Source: Halomonas cerina
GTDB lineage: Bacteria; Pseudomonadota; Gammaproteobacteria; Pseudomonadales; Halomonadaceae
Direction of reading: 5' to 3'
Assembly (NCBI RefSeq): GCF_014192215.1
Contig: NZ_JACHXP010000026.1
Coordinates: forward strand, 1 to 42,722
DNA: 42,722 bases
In this document: piece by piece, positions 17,794 through 25,000 of the stretch
Layout: every line of letters begins with the position of its first letter
How positions within the stretch are numbered: the first letter of the stretch is position 1
The notes under the pieces: model-generated
The model's database searches: none
Told to the model about the DNA's origin: nothing
What the model saw: only the letters and a program-made list of their open reading frames with translations
Program-made: the position numbers and the translations under genes

Positions 17794-18310
17794 GGGACAC
17801 CTCCCCCTCGGCACCGAAGACGGCACTCAGCAGTGCGTGGATCAGGCTGCGCAGGCCCAGCAACAGGCTGAGCACGGCGGCCATATAGTAGATGGGTCCC
17901 ATGGGCAGGCGCAGGTCCTGGGTCACCTCGCCGTGGCGAGCCGCCGCCGTGGCGGAGTCCAGCAGGCCGATGAACAGCACCAGCCCCAGGGCCGCGAAGC
18001 CCAGCAGGTAGACGCCATGCAAGCGGTTCTTGAGGTTGGGCGAGAGACCGTGGGAGAAGGCCTCGACCACTACCTGGCTCTTCTCCACGTTGGCCGCCAT
18101 GGCCGCCAGCAACGAGAGCAGCATCAGGTAGCTGACCAGCTCCACACTGCCGATCACCCGCAGGGCGATGGCGCCCTCGGTGAGGCGGTAGAGATAGCGC
18201 GTGCTGACGTCGGCGATGGTTACCCCGAGCAGCGCCAGCAGGGCGATACCGGCCACAATCTTGCACAACAGGGCCAGCCAGTGGCTGGCCCGTTCCAGAG
18301 TCGATTGCAT
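17783..18310 (-). CDS. dctQ: TRAP transporter small membrane subunit DctQ
   Basis: A 175-residue protein with four predicted membrane helices (about residues 15-35, 55-75, 97-120, 143-165), the usual DctQ size and layout. It links the binding protein to the DctM channel subunit. Family-like features are VTIADVSTRYLYR in the first helix region and NVEKSQVVVEAFSHGLSPNL in the loop. It starts 6 nt after the dctP stop and overlaps dctM, so the three are translated together. Confidence 0.9.
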   Translation of the reverse strand: MQSTLERASHWLALLCKIVAGIALLALLGVTIADVSTRYLYRLTEGAIALRVIGSVELVSYLMLLSLLAAMAANVEKSQVVVEAFSHGLSPNLKNRLHGVYLLGFAALGLVLFIGLLDSATAAARHGEVTQDLRLPMGPIYYMAAVLSLLLGLRSLIHALLSAVFGAEGEVSHGE

Positions 18311-18316
18311 AGCCTC

Positions 18317-19348
18317 TTACCCCTGGTCCACAGCGGCGCAGGTCTCACTGGCGGCCAGGGCCGCCTGGTAGACCTCGCGACCGGGCAAACCGCGCTCCTC
18401 GAGGCGGGTCAGATAGCTCTCGATACCGTCCTTCAAGGGCTCCTGCCAGTCGGGGTGTTCCAGCGGGTTCTCGATCTCGCGGATGGTATCGCCCGCCTCG
18501 ATGGCCTCCTGCTTGCCTTCCACATCCAGGCGGTCGAAGACCTCGCCGGCGTTCTCGGCCCACTTCATGCCCGAGTTCGCATCGATCACCGCCTGCTGTT
18601 CCGGGGACAGACTGTCATAGGCCCGCTGGTTCATGGTGGTGACGAAGATCAGCGTATAGAAGGGCACCTCGGTGTGGTAGTTGACCAGCTCATTAATCCT
18701 AAAGCCCTTCAGCCCCTCCCAGGGGAAGCTCAGGCCATCGATCACGCCGCGTTGCATGGCGGTGTAGATGTCCGGCGCGGGCATGCCCACGGGGATAGCC
18801 CCCATGTTCTCGAGCATCTCGCCGGCCACGGCGGTGGGCCGGCGGATGCGCAGCCCTTCCAGGTCGGACGGGGTCTGCACGTCGGTCTCCTGGGTGTGGA
18901 TGCCGCCGGGGCCGGTGGTGAAGAAGAACAGCGGCCGGGTATCGGCGTACTCCTCGTCCAGGTGGCCCTCGTCGTAGAGGGTCTGCAGCACGCAGGCCCC
19001 TTGGGTGGCCGTGGTGGCCACGCCGGGCAGCTCGACGATCTGCGACAGCGGGAAGCGCCCGGCGGTGTAGCCCTGGGCGGTGGCGCCGATGTCGGCGATG
19101 CCATTGGCCGCTGCCTCGTAGATGGAGTCGGGCTTGGCCAGGGTGCCGGAGGGGAACATCTGGACGCGCAGCTCACCGCCGGACTCCTCCTCGACTGTCT
19201 CGGCCCAGGCCTCGAAGATCTCCTGGTTGATGCCGGAGGCACCCGGCCAGAAGTGCGCCATGCGCAGGGTAGTGGCGGCCTGGGCGGATGCCGTACCCAG
19301 ACCGGCGATGGATGCGGCCAGCAGGCAGGTAGTGAACGTGCGCTTCAT
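18317..19348 (-). CDS. dctP: TRAP transporter substrate-binding protein DctP (copy 1)
   Basis: A 343-residue periplasmic binding protein with signal peptide (MKRTFTTCLLAASIAGLGTA then SAQA, cleavage near 24). DctP features are LRMAHFWPGASGINQEIFEA, GIADIGATAQGYTAGRFPLS, LEGLRIRRPTAVAGEMLENM, with the Arg that usually holds the substrate carboxylate, and GMPAPDIYTAMQRGVIDGLS. GGAGG lies about 6 nt before the start. It is first in dctPQM. Two close paralogues without membrane partners lie at 22470-23516 and 25001-26029, beside vanAB and mobA, so an aromatic carboxylate is a likely ligand, but this is inference. Confidence 0.92.
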   Translation of the reverse strand: MKRTFTTCLLAASIAGLGTASAQAATTLRMAHFWPGASGINQEIFEAWAETVEEESGGELRVQMFPSGTLAKPDSIYEAAANGIADIGATAQGYTAGRFPLSQIVELPGVATTATQGACVLQTLYDEGHLDEEYADTRPLFFFTTGPGGIHTQETDVQTPSDLEGLRIRRPTAVAGEMLENMGAIPVGMPAPDIYTAMQRGVIDGLSFPWEGLKGFRINELVNYHTEVPFYTLIFVTTMNQRAYDSLSPEQQAVIDANSGMKWAENAGEVFDRLDVEGKQEAIEAGDTIREIENPLEHPDWQEPLKDGIESYLTRLEERGLPGREVYQAALAASETCAAVDQG

Positions 19349-19387
19349 GGAAATCCTCCACGGTGGCATGGACATGCCTTGTTTAGT

Positions 19388-19404
19388 TGTTCGCATAGAG
19401 AACA
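19388..19404. promoter_or_regulatory. inverted repeat upstream of dctPQM
   Basis: TGTTC-GCATAGA-GAACA lies 40 nt upstream of the dctP start in the 168-nt gap to the vanR end. It is a plausible operator for a dimeric regulator at the dctPQM promoter. It does not resemble the GGATCC-centred sites of vanA. Confidence 0.45.
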
Positions 19405-19516
19405 TTAGTTCGTTGACGGCGAAGTGTAACCACCCTGGCCTCATAAGGAAAAACGACTTTAGTCGCAGCTCGGATCCAGAGCGGCGAGGCGCGTACCGTC
19501 TTGACGGCCGGCCTCC

Positions 19517-20182
19517 CTAGCCCAGCAGCTCTGCATAGCGTAGCCCGATGAAGGCATGCTCGCGCATCAGCATCTCGGCGCGCGCGCCCTCGCCCTGGCG
19601 CAGCGCCTGAACCACCAGCTCGTGCTGCAGCTGAGCCTGATGCAGCTTGCGGTACTCCTGCTCCAGGGCCTGGCGGTCGATGATGATGGAGTCTGCGGCG
19701 GCAAAGGGGAGATGGTTGTTGCGGGCGATGGCATCGCCGATCACCGGGCTGCCCGCAGCCTTGACGATGGCCTCGTGGAAGTGCCGATTGAGCTCGCTCC
19801 AGCCCTCGATATCCGCTTCGACCAGATAGCCCTTGGCCAGCAGCTCCCGGCCTTTCTGGATCCAAAAGGCCAGCTCGGCATCCAGTTCCGATGCGATGCC
19901 CTGCTCGGCCAGACGGCGTGCCGCCAGCCCCTCCAGCACGCCACGCACCTCCACGGCGCAGCGCACATCGGTCTCGGTAAACTCACGCACCTGAAAGCCA
20001 CGCTTGCCGGCTCGCTCCAGCAGGCCTTCCTGCTCCAGGGTACGGAAGGCCAGACGTACCGGTGTGCGCGACACGCCCAGCTGCTCGGCCACCTGCACCT
20101 CGCCGATGCGCTCGCCCGGCTGATAGAGGCCATCACTGATCAGCTTGCGAAGCTGGCTCACCACGTTCCTGCTACTCGTCAT
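19517..20182 (-). CDS. vanR: GntR-family (FCD) repressor of the vanillate genes
   Basis: A 221-residue GntR/FCD regulator. The winged helix-turn-helix is at about residues 5-70 (GERIGEVQVAEQLGVSRTPV, then RLAFRTLEQEGLLER) and the ligand-binding FCD domain at about 75-210 (VRCAVEVRGVLEGLAARRLA; ELNRHFHEAIVKAAG). GGGGAG precedes the start. It diverges from vanAB across 155 nt holding two GGATCC-centred palindromes like known VanR operators. VanR proteins release DNA on binding vanillate, so vanAB induction by vanillate is expected. Confidence 0.88.
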   Translation of the reverse strand: MTSSRNVVSQLRKLISDGLYQPGERIGEVQVAEQLGVSRTPVRLAFRTLEQEGLLERAGKRGFQVREFTETDVRCAVEVRGVLEGLAARRLAEQGIASELDAELAFWIQKGRELLAKGYLVEADIEGWSELNRHFHEAIVKAAGSPVIGDAIARNNHLPFAAADSIIIDRQALEQEYRKLHQAQLQHELVVQALRQGEGARAEMLMREHAFIGLRYAELLG

Positions 20183-20227
20183 CGGCTTATTCTCCCCTTG
20201 TCAAGGATCTGCATCAGCACCCCTCGA

Positions 20228-20289
20228 TGGATCCAACTAAAGCATAACTTGACCTAAAATGCCACAATGCTCTTTACTTTGGATCCAAA
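20228..20289. promoter_or_regulatory. vanA promoter with two VanR-type operators
   Basis: TGGATCCA (20228-20235) and TTTGGATCCAAA (20278-20289) are perfect palindromes with centres 52 bp apart. The second differs only at the outer bases from the known Caulobacter VanR site ATTGGATCCAAT. Between them lie a -35-like TTGACC (20249-20254) and a -10-like TTTACT (20273-20278, spacing 18), so the second operator would block the vanA start. The first is placed to act on vanR. Promoter hexamers are by eye. Confidence 0.75.
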
Positions 20290-20337
20290 ACAACCCTCCC
20301 TTAACCAATCCGTGACACGCACGCTGAGGAGAGCCCC

Positions 20338-21411
20338 ATGACCCCCCAAGCCCCTTTCCCCCGCAACACCTGGTATGTCGCCTGCACCCCCGACGAGATC
20401 GACGGCAAGCCGCTGGGGCGCACCATCTGTAACGAGCCAATGGTCTTCTTCCGCGGCGACGAAGATAAGGCCGCAGCCGTTGAGGACTTCTGCCCTCACC
20501 GCGGCGCCCCGCTGTCGCTGGGCTTCGTGCGCGACGGCAAGCTGGTGTGCGGCTACCACGGCCTGGAGATGGGCTGCGACGGCAAGTGCGCCGCCATGCC
20601 CGGCCAGCGGGTGCGCGGCTTCCCCAGCATCCGCGCCTATCCGGTGGAGGAGCGCCACGGCTTTATCTGGGTGTGGCCCGGCGATCCCGCCAAGGCTGAC
20701 CCCGAGCGGATCCCCGAACTGCACTGGGCCGAGAGCCCCGACTGGGCCTATGGCGGTGGCCTCTACCACGTCAACTGCGACTACCGGCTGATGATCGACA
20801 ACCTCATGGACCTGACCCACGAGACCTACGTGCATGCCTCGAGCATCGGCCAGCCGGAGATCGAGGAGGCCGCGCCCAAAACCACCAGCGAAGGCGATGA
20901 GGTCATCACCGCCCGCCACATGGAAAGCATCCCAGCCCCGCCCTTCTGGCAGACCGCCCTGCGCGGCAATGACCTGCCCGACGACGAGCCGGTGGACCGC
21001 TGGCAGGTCTGCCGCTTCACCCCGCCCAGCCATGTGCTGATCGAAGTGGGCGTGGCCCTGGCCGGCAAAGGTGGCTATGAGGCACCGGCGGAGTTCAAGG
21101 CCTCGAGCATCGTGGTCGACTTCATCACCCCCGAGACCGACACCTCGATCTGGTACTTCTGGGGCATGGCACGCAACTTCAAGCCCGAGGACCCGGCGCT
21201 CACCGACCAGATCCGCGAGGGCCAGGGCCAGATCTTCGCCGAGGACCTGGAGATGCTCGAGGCCCAGCAACGTAACCTGCTCCTCTACCCCGAGCGTCAG
21301 CTGCTCAAGCTCAACATCGACGGCGGCGGCGTGCAGGCCCGTCGGGTCATCGACCGCATCCTGGCCGAGGAGCACCAGGCAGCCCCTGGCAGCGAGGAGG
21401 TGACCTCATGA
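20338..21411 (+). CDS. vanA: vanillate O-demethylase oxygenase subunit
   Basis: A 357-residue Rieske non-haem iron oxygenase that demethylates vanillate to protocatechuate and formaldehyde. The Rieske ligands are C52 and H54 (CPHRGAPLSLG) and C71 and H74 (CGYHGLEMG). The mononuclear iron site is DNLMDLTHETYVH, with H161, H166 and the bridging D158. TWYVACTPDEIDGKPLGRTI is the VanA-type start. GAGGAGAG precedes the ATG. Its stop overlaps the vanB start by 4 nt (ATGA). Other aromatic methyl ethers are possible substrates, but vanR and vanB neighbours favour vanillate. Confidence 0.95.
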   Translation: MTPQAPFPRNTWYVACTPDEIDGKPLGRTICNEPMVFFRGDEDKAAAVEDFCPHRGAPLSLGFVRDGKLVCGYHGLEMGCDGKCAAMPGQRVRGFPSIRAYPVEERHGFIWVWPGDPAKADPERIPELHWAESPDWAYGGGLYHVNCDYRLMIDNLMDLTHETYVHASSIGQPEIEEAAPKTTSEGDEVITARHMESIPAPPFWQTALRGNDLPDDEPVDRWQVCRFTPPSHVLIEVGVALAGKGGYEAPAEFKASSIVVDFITPETDTSIWYFWGMARNFKPEDPALTDQIREGQGQIFAEDLEMLEAQQRNLLLYPERQLLKLNIDGGGVQARRVIDRILAEEHQAAPGSEEVTS

Positions 21412-22382
21412 GCATCCCCAGCAGCCTGTCACTAATCGTCGAGGTCAAGCGCAAGCGCCAGGAGGCCGAGGATATCGTCACCTTCGAGCTGGCCGACCCC
21501 CACGGGCGCCCGCTGCCGGCCTTTAGCGCTGGCGCGCATGTCGACGTGCAGGTCAAGGAAGGCGTGGTGCGCCAGTACTCGCTGTGCAACCACCCCGAGG
21601 AGCGCGACCGTTACCTAATCGGCGTGCTGCGCGACCCCACCTCGCGGGGCGGCTCCATCGCCATGCACGACGAGATCCAAGAAGGCGACCTGATCCAGAT
21701 CAGTGCGCCCAAGAACCACTTTCCGCTGGCCCATCACACCAAGCGTAGCCTGCTGCTGGCTGGCGGCATCGGCGTGACGCCGATTCTGTGCATGGCCGAG
21801 CGCCTGGCGCATACCGACGCCGATTTCGCCATGCACTACTGCACTCGCTCGGCCTCGCGCACGGCCTTTCTCGAGCGCATTCGTCAAGGAGAGTTCGCCG
21901 ACCGCGTGCACTTCCATTTCGATGACGGCGACGCCTCACAGAAACTCGACCTGGAGGCGCTAGTCGCCACCCCCGATCCCGACACCCAGGTCTATGTGTG
22001 CGGGCCCACCGGCTTCATCGATGCCGTGATGACGACCTGCAAGGCCAAGGGCTGGGACAGCCACCAGCTGCATACCGAGTACTTCGCCGGCGCCGTGGCC
22101 GATACCGCCGACGACGAGAGCTTCGAGGTCAAGATCGCCAGCAGCGGCGCCACCTTCACGATCCCCAAGGACAAGACCGTGCATCAGGTGCTCGAAGAGA
22201 ACGGCATCGAGATCATGGTCTCTTGCGAACAGGGGGTGTGCGGCACCTGCCTGACGCGGGTCCTCGAGGGCGAGCCGGAACACCGCGATCTCTACCTGGA
22301 AGACCACGAGCATGCGGCCAACGACCAGTTCACCCCCTGCTGCTCACGGTCCAAGAGCAAGACCCTGGTGCTGGATCTCTGA
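21408..22382 (+). CDS. vanB: vanillate O-demethylase reductase subunit
   Basis: A 324-residue phthalate-dioxygenase-reductase-type protein that passes electrons from NADH to the VanA Rieske centre. Order of domains: FMN-binding (RQYSL at 55-59), NAD-binding (GGIGVTP at 119-125, YVCGPTGFI near 196) and a C-terminal plant-type [2Fe-2S] ferredoxin with C273, C278, C281 and C311. This order is diagnostic for the VanB group. It is translationally coupled to vanA by ATGA overlap. An orphan dctP follows after 87 nt and may share the transcript. Confidence 0.94.
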   Translation: MSIPSSLSLIVEVKRKRQEAEDIVTFELADPHGRPLPAFSAGAHVDVQVKEGVVRQYSLCNHPEERDRYLIGVLRDPTSRGGSIAMHDEIQEGDLIQISAPKNHFPLAHHTKRSLLLAGGIGVTPILCMAERLAHTDADFAMHYCTRSASRTAFLERIRQGEFADRVHFHFDDGDASQKLDLEALVATPDPDTQVYVCGPTGFIDAVMTTCKAKGWDSHQLHTEYFAGAVADTADDESFEVKIASSGATFTIPKDKTVHQVLEENGIEIMVSCEQGVCGTCLTRVLEGEPEHRDLYLEDHEHAANDQFTPCCSRSKSKTLVLDL

Positions 22383-22469
22383 GGTGCCCGGACACTTATA
22401 ACGTCTTCTCAATATCACCTGACACCTGACGCCCAGCACCTCACGACAATCACAATCGAGAGACCCCTA

Positions 22470-23516
22470 ATGAACTTGACCAAGACCGCTATCGGCAGTG
22501 CCCTTGCCCTGACCCTCACCACCGCCGCCCTGGCCGAGGCCAGTACGACCATCCGGGTCGCCCATGTCTGGCCCGGCGGCTCGCTGATCGACAAGCAACT
22601 CTTCAAGGCCTGGGCCGAGAGCGTCGAGGAAGCCTCCGACGGCCGGCTGGAGGTGGAAGTCTATCCCAGCCAGACCCTGGCCAAGTCCGACCAGACCTAT
22701 CACAGCACGGTCACCGGTATCGCCGACGTGGGCGCCACCGCCCAGGGCTACACCGCTGGGCGTTTTCCGTTGACCCAGATCGTCGAACTGCCCGGGGTCT
22801 CCGACAGCAGCCGCCAGGGTTCCTGCATCCTGCAGTCGCTCTATGACCAGAGCTACATCGGTAGCGAATACGAGGACACCCGGCCGCTGTTCTTCTTCAC
22901 CACCGGCCCCGGCTACCTGCACACCAAGGAAAAGCTGATCGAGACGCCCCAGGACCTGGAAGGGATGCGCATCCGCCGCCCCACCCCCCTGGTCGGCGAC
23001 ATGCTCGAGCGCCTCGGCGCCCAGGCGGTGGGCATGCCCGCGCCGGATGTCTTTACCGCCATGCAGCGCGGGGTGGTCGACGGCCTGAGCTTCAACTGGG
23101 AAGGCATGAAGACCTTCCGCCTCAATGAGCTGGCCGAATACCACACCGAAGTGGCCCTCTACGATCTGTCCCTGATCGCCACCATGAGCCAGCGCACCTA
23201 TAACAGCCTGCCCGAAGACCTGCAGCAGGTCATCGACGATCACAGCGGCATGGAGTGGTCGTTGCGTGCCGCAGCGGTCTACGACGAGCTGATCGCCCAG
23301 GGCCGCCAGGAGGCCAAGGCGGCAGGCCACGAGTTCCTGGTGATCGAGGACCCGCTGGATGACGAGCAGTGGGGACCAGTGCTGCAGGAGACCATCGACC
23401 GCTATCTGGAGGAGGTCGACGGCAATGCCCGCGAGATCTACGATGAGGCAATGCGCCTGAAAGACGAATGCGAGGCGTCAAACCAACAAGCCAATGAGAA
23501 CGGGGATAAGCAGTGA
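22470..23516 (+). CDS. dctP: orphan TRAP substrate-binding protein DctP (copy 2), next to vanAB
   Basis: A 348-residue periplasmic binding protein with signal peptide (MNLTKTAIGSALALTLTTAA then LAEA). It shares long segments with the other two copies: GATAQGYTAGRFPLTQIVEL, TRPLFFFTTGPGYLHTK, LEGMRIRRPTPLVGDMLERL and GMPAPDVFTAMQRGVVDGLS. The conserved RIRRP carboxylate-binding Arg is present. GAGAG precedes the start. No dctQ or dctM follows; an IS605-type element begins 2 nt after the stop. Position behind vanAB suggests vanillate or a related acid as ligand, with DctQM supplied by the operon at 16504-19348. Confidence 0.9.
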   Translation: MNLTKTAIGSALALTLTTAALAEASTTIRVAHVWPGGSLIDKQLFKAWAESVEEASDGRLEVEVYPSQTLAKSDQTYHSTVTGIADVGATAQGYTAGRFPLTQIVELPGVSDSSRQGSCILQSLYDQSYIGSEYEDTRPLFFFTTGPGYLHTKEKLIETPQDLEGMRIRRPTPLVGDMLERLGAQAVGMPAPDVFTAMQRGVVDGLSFNWEGMKTFRLNELAEYHTEVALYDLSLIATMSQRTYNSLPEDLQQVIDDHSGMEWSLRAAAVYDELIAQGRQEAKAAGHEFLVIEDPLDDEQWGPVLQETIDRYLEEVDGNAREIYDEAMRLKDECEASNQQANENGDKQ

Positions 23517-23518
23517 AA

Positions 23519-23640
23519 TTGACATGCCCCTCCGCCTGAAGGCGGAGGATTCCCGGGTTGTCACCTCTCCGGTTCCTGCTTCCCTGCCCGTTGCCCTTGG
23601 TGATCGCACCGCCGGTCTTACACAGGCTCCACAGGCTTAA
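23519..23640 (-). ncRNA. probable omega RNA (reRNA) of the TnpB element
   Basis: In characterised IS605 elements, the guide RNA of TnpB is transcribed from the 3' end of tnpB through the right end, and the flanking DNA supplies the guide. Here the 118 nt between the tnpB stop and the right end is conserved-looking and ends with a perfect hairpin and TGTCAA. The predicted guide begins TTTCACTGCTTATCCC (minus strand from 23518), i.e. the 3' end of dctP copy 2. The 5' boundary inside tnpB is unknown. Confidence 0.5.
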
Positions 23641-24794
23641 CTTCCCGTGTGCCCCACGGTAGTTTTCTCGTGATGGCGGAGCTTGTCGGCGCCCGCCAGG
23701 ATCGCCTTGCCCGCCTGCAGAATGTTGCGGGCAGCATTGATGTCGCGGTCGATGCCCCGAGTGCCGCAGGCAGAGCAGTCCCAGCGCCGGATGTCGAGCG
23801 GCATCGTGTCGGCGATGTAGCCGCAGTGGAAACAGCGCTTGGAGCTGGGATACCCCTTGTCGATCTGGACGAAATCGCGACCGTACCACTCGGCCTTGTA
23901 GGCGAGCTGGCACGTGAGCTGATGCCAGCCCACGTCGCTGATCGCCTTGGCCAGTGAACGGTTCCTCAGCAGGTTCTTGACCTGCAAGCTCTCGGCAGCA
24001 ATGACTTGGTTTTCGTGAATGAGCTGCGTGGTGAGCTGGTGAGTGGCATCCCGGCGCTGGTCGGCCCGCTTGGCGTGCAGGCGCGCCACCTTCTGCCGGG
24101 CCTTGGCCCGGTTGTTGGAGCCGCGCTGCTTGCGCGACAGTGCCCGCTGGGCGCGGGCCAGCTTGCGTTCGGTCTGCCGGATGAAGCGCGGGTTGGGGAT
24201 TTTGTCGCCGTCGCTGGTGATGACGCGATGCGTCAGCCCCAGGTCGAGCCCGACCATTCGCGGCGTCACCGGCAGCGCTTCCTGCTCCTCCTCGACCAGG
24301 AAGCTGATGTGGTAGCGCCCCGCGGTATCCAGGCTGACGGTAATGCTGGAGGGGTCGCCGGAGAAACGGCGGCTCCAGCGAATGGCGAGCGGGTCTTTCT
24401 GCTTGGCCAGCCACAGCCGGCCATCGCGCCAGCGAAAACCGTTGGCCATGTAGGTGGCTGACTGCTTGCCGCGCTTCTTCTTGAAGGTGGGATACCGCGC
24501 CTGGCCTTTGAAAAAGTTGGCAAAGGCCCGATCGAGATGCCGCAGCGACTGCTGAAGGCAGACATTGGACACCTCGGAAAGAAAGTCGGTATCCGGCTGC
24601 TTCTTGAGGGTGGTGAGAGCCTTGGCGGTGGCGTTGTAGCCCATCCGCTCTTGGCGCTCATACCAGGCATCCGTGCGCTCGCGCAGGAAATAGTTGTAGA
24701 CGTACCGCACACAGCCAAACGTCCGAGCCAGCTGCTCAGCCTGCTCGGGCGTTGGGGTGAAGCGGTAGCGGTAAGCGCGAAGAACGGTAGCCAT
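23637..24794 (-). CDS. tnpB: RNA-guided nuclease TnpB
   Basis: A 385-residue TnpB. The N-terminal region begins RAYRYRFTPTPEQAEQLART. The RuvC catalytic triad appears complete: D184 in VGLDLGLTHR, E268 in VIAAESLQVKN and D351 in GIDRDINAARNIL. A zinc finger, C321/C324 (CFHCG) and C340/C343 (CSACG), lies between the last two motifs. TnpB proteins are RNA-guided DNA nucleases that favour retention of the element by cutting the empty site next to a TAM. Length is normal and the gene seems undamaged, so activity is plausible. Confidence 0.93.
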   Translation of the reverse strand: MATVLRAYRYRFTPTPEQAEQLARTFGCVRYVYNYFLRERTDAWYERQERMGYNATAKALTTLKKQPDTDFLSEVSNVCLQQSLRHLDRAFANFFKGQARYPTFKKKRGKQSATYMANGFRWRDGRLWLAKQKDPLAIRWSRRFSGDPSSITVSLDTAGRYHISFLVEEEQEALPVTPRMVGLDLGLTHRVITSDGDKIPNPRFIRQTERKLARAQRALSRKQRGSNNRAKARQKVARLHAKRADQRRDATHQLTTQLIHENQVIAAESLQVKNLLRNRSLAKAISDVGWHQLTCQLAYKAEWYGRDFVQIDKGYPSSKRCFHCGYIADTMPLDIRRWDCSACGTRGIDRDINAARNILQAGKAILAGADKLRHHEKTTVGHTGS

Positions 24795-24965
24795 AATCTC
24801 AATCTAGCGTGCTATATTTAGCCTGTCAAAGAGAGGCGTTACCTCGCCTCGCGCTTTCCTTCCCCGCACTAGAAGTACGGGGTCTGACGCGCACTCTGAT
24901 CAAAAATTACGTGACTGTTTAGCTCACGCTGCCTGATCCCGGTCGTCCTGTCGAATGAAACAGGC

Positions 24966-24988
24966 GCTCCCTCCCTTCAGGGGGGAGC
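24966..24988. terminator. hairpin after dctP copy 3
   Basis: GCTCCCTCC-CTTCA-GGGGGGAGC forms 9-bp arms with one T.G pair, 13 nt beyond the dctP copy-3 stop. It probably terminates the mobA-dctP transcript. The TTCA loop and following TGTCA also recall an IS605 right end, so a solo relic in the plus orientation is an alternative. Confidence 0.55.
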
Positions 24989-25000
24989 TGTCACCCAGGT

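Larger units (their letters stand above)
23519..24898 (-). mobile_element. IS200/IS605-type element carrying tnpB only
   Basis: On the minus strand the element starts after TTGAT (24899-24903), the ISDra2-type target/TAM motif. The left-end hairpin, CCCCGTACT-TCT-AGTGCGGGG, lies at 24862-24882 with one mismatch. The right-end hairpin CCTCCGCC-TTCA-GGCGGAGG lies at 23529-23548, followed by GGGCATGTCAA, the usual kind of end for this family. No tnpA is present, so movement would need a transposase from elsewhere. Boundaries are inferred from motifs. The element sits 2 nt past the dctP copy-2 stop codon and leaves that gene whole. Confidence 0.8.

Noticed and set aside
17618..19408. A long plus-strand open frame (596 codons) across the dctPQM genes
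   Set aside because: It is antisense to clear DctP, DctQ and DctM. Its protein is rich in His, Gln and Gly with no family likeness, a by-product of GC-rich codons.
19472..19478. GGATCCA upstream of dctPQM as a third VanR site
   Set aside because: Only the core matches, without the flanking T/A bases. GGATCC is common by chance in GC-rich DNA.
23513..23517. Right end of the IS605 element at TTCAC, which would include the dctP stop codon
   Set aside because: The family's right ends usually finish with TCAA shortly after the hairpin; TGTCAA at 23519-23524 fits better and leaves dctP untouched.
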